A DNA stretch of 25,628 nt. Origin: ZC4RG30 sp964396335. GTDB lineage: Bacteria; Pseudomonadota; Gammaproteobacteria; Steroidobacterales; Steroidobacteraceae. Shown one piece after another: positions 24,385-25,628 of this stretch. Location of the stretch: contig CAYNEX010000025.1 in assembly GCA_964396335.1 (NCBI GenBank), forward strand, positions 1 to 25,628, written 5' to 3'. The position numbers were made by a program, and so were the translations under genes. Within the stretch, counting starts at the first letter, position 1; every line of letters begins with the position of its first letter. Under the pieces are notes generated by a model. It worked only from the letters and a program-made list of their open reading frames with translations, did not search any database and was not told where the DNA came from.

Positions 24385-25628
24385 TCAGTGGTGGCGGGAC
24401 TTGGCGGATGCCCGCGCGGGTTTCGGGGATGCGGCGCCGGAAGGCGCGGGCGCGCCGGCATCCGCCGCCTGTGCCGCGGCAAGGAAGTCCCGCCCCCATC
24501 GCCTGATGTCGAATTCCTCGACGATGCCGTACAGCTGGCGCAACCGGTCCTCGGCCTCGCCGCTGTCCATGGCCAGTGCCTGCGCCAGTGTGGCGGTGAG
24601 GTCGGCCGGATCATGCGGATTGGTGAGCAGCGCGCCCTTCAGTTCGGCGGCGGCGCCGGCGAACTCGGACAGCACCAGCACACCGCGGCCACCCTCGATT
24701 CCCTGCGTGGCGATGAACTCCTTCGACACCAGGTTCAGGCCGTCACGCAGCGGCGTGATCCACATGACATCGGCGGCGGCGTAATGCGCCACCACTTCCT
24801 CGAAGGGCAGCGAGCGGGCGAAGAAACGCACCGGGGTCCAGTCGAGGCGGGCGAAGCGGCCATTGATGCGGCCGACGGTCTGCTCGATGGCGGTCTGCAA
24901 CTGGCGATACACGGTCATCTCGCGTGCCGCGGGCACGCAGATGGCGACCAGCGTGACCCTGCCATGCAGCGACGGGTCGGACTCGAGCAGGCGTTCGAAG
25001 GCCTGCAGCTTCTCCAGCGTTCCCTTGGTGTAGTCCAGCCGTTCGATCGACAGCACCAGCTTGCGCGGCGCGATCTCGCGCCGGAGCTTCTCGAGGCTGG
25101 CGCGCACGCCCGGCTGCGCCAGGATCTGGCGGATGCGCGCCAGGTCCGTGCCGACCGGATGGGCGCCCAGTCCGACCACGCGGTCCTGTACCCGCAGGCG
25201 CGTGGTCATGCGGTCCAGGCCGACCGCACATCCGTAGGTGAGGAAACGCGGTGCGCAGCCTTCGCGGCCCAGCACCTCGGTTGGCATGGCCCCGCGCACC
25301 ACGTCGACGAAGTTCTCCACCTGCCGCGGGATGTGGAAGCCGATGTAGTCGCAGCTCAGCAGGCTGCCGAGGATCTCGCGCCGCCAGGGCACTACGTTGA
25401 AGGTGTCGGCGGAAGGGAAATAGGTGTGGTGGAAGAAGGCGATGCGCAGGTCCGGCCGCAGTTCGCGCAGCCGTGCCGGCACCATCCACAGGTTGTAATC
25501 ATGCAGCCAGACCGTGGCGCCCGGCGCGGCCTCGGCGGCCGCCGCCTCGGCAAAGGCACGGTTCACGCGCAGGAACACCTTCCAGTCATCCTCGCGGAAA
25601 CGGGCGCGCTCCCAGAAGGTGTGCAGGG
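24385..25628 (-). CDS. ggpS: Glucosylglycerol-phosphate synthase-type GT20 glycosyltransferase (5' end outside window)
   Basis: About 414 C-terminal residues are visible, and the frame stays open to the window edge. GT20 motifs are clear: WLHDYNLWMVP, RIAFFHHTYFPSADTFNVVPW, SIERLDYTKGTLEKLQAF and TPLRDGLNLVSKEF. The segments VVPWRREILGSLLSCDYIGF and HIPRQVENFVDVV are, from my memory of the families, characteristic of glucosylglycerol-phosphate synthases and unlike OtsA trehalose-phosphate synthase. The reaction would be ADP-glucose plus glycerol 3-phosphate giving glucosylglycerol phosphate, the precursor of an osmoprotectant. The tail is low complexity (Ala, Pro, Ser, Lys). In some gammaproteobacteria a phosphatase domain is fused at the N-terminus; that part is not visible. 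OtsA activity remains the alternative. The glpK gene in the same run supports GgpS. Confidence 0.8.
   Translation of the reverse strand, partial: LHTFWERARFREDDWKVFLRVNRAFAEAAAAEAAPGATVWLHDYNLWMVPARLRELRPDLRIAFFHHTYFPSADTFNVVPWRREILGSLLSCDYIGFHIPRQVENFVDVVRGAMPTEVLGREGCAPRFLTYGCAVGLDRMTTRLRVQDRVVGLGAHPVGTDLARIRQILAQPGVRASLEKLRREIAPRKLVLSIERLDYTKGTLEKLQAFERLLESDPSLHGRVTLVAICVPAAREMTVYRQLQTAIEQTVGRINGRFARLDWTPVRFFARSLPFEEVVAHYAAADVMWITPLRDGLNLVSKEFIATQGIEGGRGVLVLSEFAGAAAELKGALLTNPHDPADLTATLAQALAMDSGEAEDRLRQLYGIVEEFDIRRWGRDFLAAAQAADAGAPAPSGAASPKPARASAKSRHH

Noticed and set aside
24385..25628. Trehalose-6-phosphate synthase (OtsA) as the call for the GT20 gene
   Set aside because: The VVPWRREILGSLLSCDYIGF and HIPRQVENFVDVV segments fit GgpS-type enzymes better, and glpK in place of otsB is in the run. 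OtsA is kept only as an alternative.

Overview
The window is GC-rich, densely packed proteobacterial chromosome. The domain types (MASE1 kinase, REC-GGDEF-EAL regulator, NirB/NasA nitrate assimilation with NasS/NasT, GgpS-type osmolyte synthase, many lipoproteins and a beta-barrel protein) point to a gammaproteobacterium, perhaps Xanthomonadales-like. That placement is inferred from gene content, not from a marker gene. I see no tRNA, rRNA, CRISPR array, insertion sequence or prophage gene.

Region 1 (1-4864) is signalling. It holds the 3' end of a histidine kinase overlapping a REC-GGDEF-EAL response regulator. Facing it is a MASE1/PAS/HisKA_3 sensor kinase, placed 2 bases downstream of an NlpC/P60 lipoprotein hydrolase gene.

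Region 2 (4946-9000) is an envelope and acyl-chemistry group. It holds a secreted PHB-depolymerase/feruloyl-esterase-type hydrolase with a tandem tetrapeptide repeat, a divergent FabH-like ketosynthase with a C-terminal extension, a glycine-zipper lipoprotein, a possible 34-residue lipoprotein and a cytoplasmic alpha/beta hydrolase.

Region 3 (9001-20792) is the nitrate assimilation locus. A 379-bp non-coding stretch carries a perfect sigma-54 -24/-12 promoter. Directly after it comes an ANTAR-type two-hairpin leader whose second hairpin overlaps the 5' arm of a strong intrinsic terminator. The leader precedes nasT (ANTAR antiterminator) and nasS (nitrate sensor). A PP2C phosphatase/Ser-Thr kinase gene converges on nasS. 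Then a NarK-type nitrate transporter, nirB, a NirD-FAD/NADH reductase fusion and the molybdopterin nitrate reductase run as one operon with ATGA overlaps. Together they would import nitrate and reduce it to nitrite and then ammonium. The odd feature is that the antitermination leader sits before the regulator genes and not before the structural operon.

Region 4 (20863-25628) holds a beta-barrel-like outer-membrane protein and, on the minus strand, a four-gene run: a GT20 synthase of the glucosylglycerol-phosphate type (5' end outside the window), a HupE/UreJ-like membrane protein, a single-TM anchor protein and glpK. Glycerol kinase makes glycerol 3-phosphate, the acceptor for GgpS, so the run reads as a compatible-solute operon with an unexplained membrane pair inside it.
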